Below, in pieces: positions 60,829-64,000 of a stretch of DNA of 64,000 nt. The translations under genes were made by a program, and so were the position numbers. How positions within the stretch are numbered: the stretch's first letter is position 1; the number at the start of each line of letters is the position of its first letter. The DNA is from Amoebidium appalachense (Eukaryota; Ichthyosporea): assembly GCA_963693365.1 (NCBI GenBank), contig CAVNZM010000007.1, positions 10,416,001-10,480,000 of the forward strand, in the 5' to 3' direction. The notes under the pieces are model-generated. The model made no database searches and was not told the origin of the DNA. It was given only the letters and a program-made list of their open reading frames with translations.

Positions 60829-61862
60829 AAAAGAGAAAAGGGAGGGAGGGGGGAGAGCACAAAGAAGGAGAGCAGACACGAATACAAACAAAGCTAAGAC
60901 ACATACATACTTCAAGACTCTTGCTGTCCTACGTAGTGACGTATTCCAACACGAATACAAGCAAAGCTAAGACACATACATACTTCAAGACTCTTGCTGT
61001 CCTACGTAGTGACGTATTGTTGTAGTACTAAGTATCTACATGTTTAAGATCTTTTCAGTTTGTGTTGTGTTTCAGTTCATGTGCTTAGCCATGATAAATG
61101 TCACACTCCTACTATGTAAAGTGTAGCATCGATCTCCGATATGCTTGTATACTTGTAATCGTGTTGTATCGGCTTTAATCGTGTGTTGCAATATCGATTA
61201 GAATATGAAAATGTGTGTACACGGATCCACCCACTCAGGGAAGGACGTGTACATGTTCGTGTGTACATAAATATCTTTAGTTATAGTTATAAGTTATTAC
61301 TATCTTGTTTGTTGATCTGTGCTCTTTTCTCCTTTCTCTTTCTCCTTCTTTATTTTCTTTTCTTTCTCTCCTTGTTTTCATGTGTATAATCGTATTTCTT
61401 TTCTACTCATATATGTTAGGTAGATTTGTGTTACTTAATATGTGTTGATTGGACGGTAACACACTTAGGCTACACTTGGGTTGACATCATCAGTGTGTGA
61501 TTAGACTTCATTAATTTACTTTAGTTTTCATGTGTTGCCGTGCTTTAACCAATCATCAAGGTTAAGTGTGGTATGTCTGAGTCTTTGCATAGTGTCACAG
61601 GTTAGAACCTCGATAATGACGCAAGTTGATCTTCGCTAGTGTCTGTGCCCTATCCTGTACATATCCGCGTACCGGATCTCTCTGAAAGCAATTAGTTCTT
61701 AGTGATTGGTTTCTTTTAGAGACAGATCTGATTTCCGACTGGTCGGAAATCATGGATAGGTTTGACTTAAGGGATTACGAGTATATATACGAGATCGGAA
61801 TAAATTTAGTTCAGTCGTGTCTAAACATTGATGTCTGTTGTGTACCAGTACTGCTCCGATCG

Positions 61863-61900
<38 letters not shown>

Positions 61901-62191
61901 AAGAAAAACAACTTTCTTTCATTCCTTTCTTTCTTTCTAAGGTTATGTCGGGCCATTCCTCAAACGTAGCATGTGATTATGAACGGAGCCGGCCAATGCT
62001 ACCACTAATACTGTAGTTGGGCTAATTAGTGATTGCAAAGCACCCGTTAACGTTGTGTTGTAACACTTAACAGCTTCTTAACAGCTGAATATTGATAGAT
62101 AGCAATATATACGTTACAACAAGAACACTCGCACGTCGGCAGGGCAACATGGGCCACTAGTACTGACAAAGAGCAATGTCAGATTTATAGA

Positions 62192-62613
62192 CAGATGCGG
62201 ACTGGAAATCTAAGATCCATAAACAGGATTAAAAAGGGAAAACAGCATTAAATTTATATCATAATATAATAAGGCCGTAGGTTCAAGTTCTTTAATACCT
62301 AAAATAATTTATACGGGAATGTAGATTAATTGGTAAAGCATTAACTTACTACGTTGAAGGTTCTCGGGTTAAGTCCGGGTATTCTCACAGAGTTCTTGCT
62401 ACTTTAACCATACGAACTCGCCGTTTCAATCACAGAGTTCTTGCTACTTTAACCATACGAACTCGCCGTTTCAAGAACATAAGACTATTTATCTTAGTGA
62501 CAAGTTCTTGATCGAGGAGGAGTAGAACTTGCGACAGATTCGGAGTGGAAATCTAAGATCCATAAACAGGATTAAAAGGGAAAACAGCATAAAATTTATA
62601 TCATAAAATAAAA
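62192..62613. repeat. Direct repeats flanking the tRNA-like sequence
   Basis: A unit of about 80 bp occurs at 62192-62270 and 62534-62613, both containing CTAAGATCCATAAACAGGAT followed by an A/T-rich part. Between them a 45-bp unit is duplicated head to tail at 62385-62429 and 62430-62474. The first copy of the larger unit contains ACTGGAAATCT, reminiscent of a tRNA-Ser(GGA) anticodon arm. Confidence 0.75.
62315..62387 (+). tRNA. tRNA-like sequence, probably a pseudogene or organellar insertion
   Basis: All four arms can be drawn. The acceptor GGGAATG pairs with TATTCTC (two G-T wobbles). The D arm GATT/AAGC encloses AATTGGTA and has one mismatch. The anticodon stem TTAAC/GTTGA encloses TTACTAC, and the T stem CTCGG/CCGGG encloses GTTAAGT. 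The anticodon position reads ACT. The T loop lacks the near-invariant TTC, so the internal B box is damaged. The AT-rich, mitochondrial-looking style and surrounding repeats suggest an organelle-derived or decayed copy rather than an active nuclear gene. Confidence 0.5.
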
Positions 62614-63243
62614 AGTATAAATGTGCCGTTTGGTCAACAAACTGGCAACTGTCGGCCTGCATCAACATTTTCAATGACACGTGGGCCAAATCACGTGCAC
62701 AGCACATGGTGGTGAGGTGCAAAATATGCACCCACTAAGTGTTTCTATTATCATAATGTACAAGTTGTGTTTTCTGCACAGCGCATTACTTATCGCTGTT
62801 CCCGACTGTGCCCTAAGAATATGTATGTATACATATCGCTTCTCCAGGGAAAAGAATTAAAGGTTAAGCATATGGCTGTTGTGTGTATTTTCTTACAACC
62901 CCAGTTATAGTGCCTGCACCCTAGCTGTATGGTTGCAGGGATTATAGGTCTGTGAGTGCAAGCGAACAGAACAACACTCCTGCGCTTGCTCTAATACTAA
63001 TGGTCATGGCACTGTGTGTGAACCATGTGTGGGCGAACATGCGTACACGTGAAAGAAACCGTGCTGTATATGGGCACGTGCAGGCATGCTTATTTGTTAC
63101 TATGCACCTGGGTGTCACCGTGTGTGCTCGTATGCACATGCAACTGGGGTCTCGTAATATATAAGCCAATAATGCTTTAACGTAATCATGTGTGTCTAGA
63201 TCTGTAGGCACCTTCTAACGATCATTATACCAAACACCAATAC

Positions 63244-63571
63244 TTATTCCCTGGGCCTGCCCCTCAACTCCACGGTGGCTGGCTTGATGTTGACTATTGG
63301 CTTGGTGGGTGCCAGCTTGCACGTGCTGCGGTAGGATGATGCACTGGTGATCCCCAATGCCCGCCTGTGATTGGTTGGTGTGTTAGATCCGCAATAGATC
63401 CGTGCTGATGATTGGCTCTGCAGAGATTGGTATTCATACGACAGAAATATAAGCCAGTGGCGTCTTTGTCTTTTGATTGGCACCCATGAACATCATCTAC
63501 GCGGTGACACCTCATCCCCCTATACTGCCCCGGGCTTGCCGTTTGCCCAACACCCAAAACCTTCCGTCTCT
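63244..63571 (-). CDS. Last two exons of an unidentified gene entering from the right edge
   Basis: Exons 63511-63571 and 63244-63325 join in phase (donor gtgtca, acceptor ctaccgcag) and end at TAA 63244-63246. The encoded tail reads RRKVLGVGQTASPGQYRG, then TCKLAPTKPIVNIKPATVEL and RGRPRE. It is basic with no recognised domain. The reading looks coding because both exons avoid stops in the same frame and have splice-like edges, but the family is unknown and the upstream part is outside the window. The neighbouring 63600-64000 is C-rich repeats on the plus strand. Confidence 0.45.
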
Positions 63572-63595
63572 CTGGTGAGGCCATCACTACCACTA

Positions 63596-63990
63596 GTGTG
63601 CATCCCTCCTCCCCCCTCCCCCCTCCCCTCCTCCTCCCCCCCCCCCCCCCCTCCCCCCCTCCCCCCCCTCCTCCCCCCCCCCCCCCCCCCCCCCTCCGGA
63701 AAAAAACAAGAAAACAGAGATATACACGGAGAAGGGGTCTATCTTCTTGCGGAATACTCCCCCCCCCCCCCCCCCCCTCCCACCCCCCCCCCCACCCCCC
63801 AAACGACCCCCTCCGTAAATCCACCACTTCCCAATACTCCTCCTCCCCCCCCCCCCTCCCTCCCCCCCACCCCCCAAACGACCCCCTCCATAAATCCACC
63901 ACTTCCCAATACTCCTCCCCCCCCCCCTTCTCCCTCCCCCCTGGCACCCCCCAAACAACCCCCTCCATAAATCCACCACTTCCCAAGGAA
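63596..63990. repeat. C-rich tracts with a tandem repeat of about 70 bp
   Basis: The phrase CCTCC-TAAATCCACCACTTCC recurs three times (about 63810, 63886 and 63960), each followed or preceded by C tracts and CACCCCCCAAAC. This is a short degenerate tandem array at the window edge. Confidence 0.7.
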
Positions 63991-64000
63991 AAAAGACATG

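Larger units (their letters stand above)
56000..61020. repeat. Cluster of duplicated and inverted repeat modules
   Basis: Several 65-300 bp modules occur twice. Inverted pairs: 57498-57563 with 59794-59860; 57567-57850 with 60668-60949; about 58483-58568 with 59721-59797. Direct pairs: 57232-57326 with 59456-59552; about 58715-58797 with 59935-60025. A 74-bp unit is tandem at 60876-60949 and 60950-61020. Module order differs between the arms, so this is not a simple palindrome. G tracts and GA arrays lie between the modules. No transposase or reverse transcriptase frame was seen. Confidence 0.65.
61021..63243. other. AT-rich island with no recognised protein gene
   Basis: It is distinctly AT-rich and almost free of G/C homopolymers and CA/GT arrays. 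It contains a perfect 10-bp inverted repeat at 61730-61751 (GATTTCCGAC, 2-nt loop), a GA array at 61869-61894, and the tRNA-like and repeated segments between 62192 and 62613 listed separately. Confidence 0.55.

Overview
This is nuclear DNA from an intron-rich eukaryote. All recognised genes have typical eukaryotic functions, and most are split into many short exons joined by GT-AG introns whose phases I could chain by hand. The introns and spacers are saturated with CA/GT microsatellites and long G or C homopolymers. GLRX3 has the Trx-Grx-Grx layout typical of animals, and there is a 26/29-kDa-type C1A protease and a CDC42SE-like CRIB protein. These would fit an animal-side (holozoan) protist or animal, but the sequence alone does not fix the taxon.

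Layout, left to right: the 3' end of a dynamin-family GTPase (+, 233-1462); an NCBP3-like RNA-binding protein (-, 3197-12554, 13 exons); an intronless DUF1764-type protein (+, 13089-13808); a CDC42 small-effector-like CRIB protein (+, from 15484, 3' end unresolved); an unrecognised 179-residue tail-anchored protein (+, 21384-24282); a complete glutaredoxin-3/PICOT gene (-, 25551-34280); a complete FLVCR/SLC49-like major facilitator (+, 35070-42183); a nearly complete papain-family protease (-, 43948-51312); about 12 kb without a recognised gene (51313-63243), built of GT arrays, G tracts, repeated and inverted modules and AT-rich islands, including a tRNA-like fold at 62315; and the last two exons of an unidentified gene entering from the right (-, 63244-63571). 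NCBP3-like/DUF1764 and GLRX3/transporter are divergent pairs; dynamin/NCBP3-like and transporter/protease are convergent pairs. There are no operons and the genes do not form one pathway.

The less ordinary content is in the non-coding part. A dispersed repeat of about 420 bp, always abutting a G tract (a C tract in the opposite orientation), looks like a retroposon with a C-rich tail. Many introns carry (GT)n just after the donor and/or (CA)n ending exactly at the acceptor CAG. Three minisatellites adjoin splice sites, and one of them duplicates a branchpoint-plus-acceptor cassette. The NCBP3-like protein appears to have its conserved blocks in a different order from animal NCBP3.
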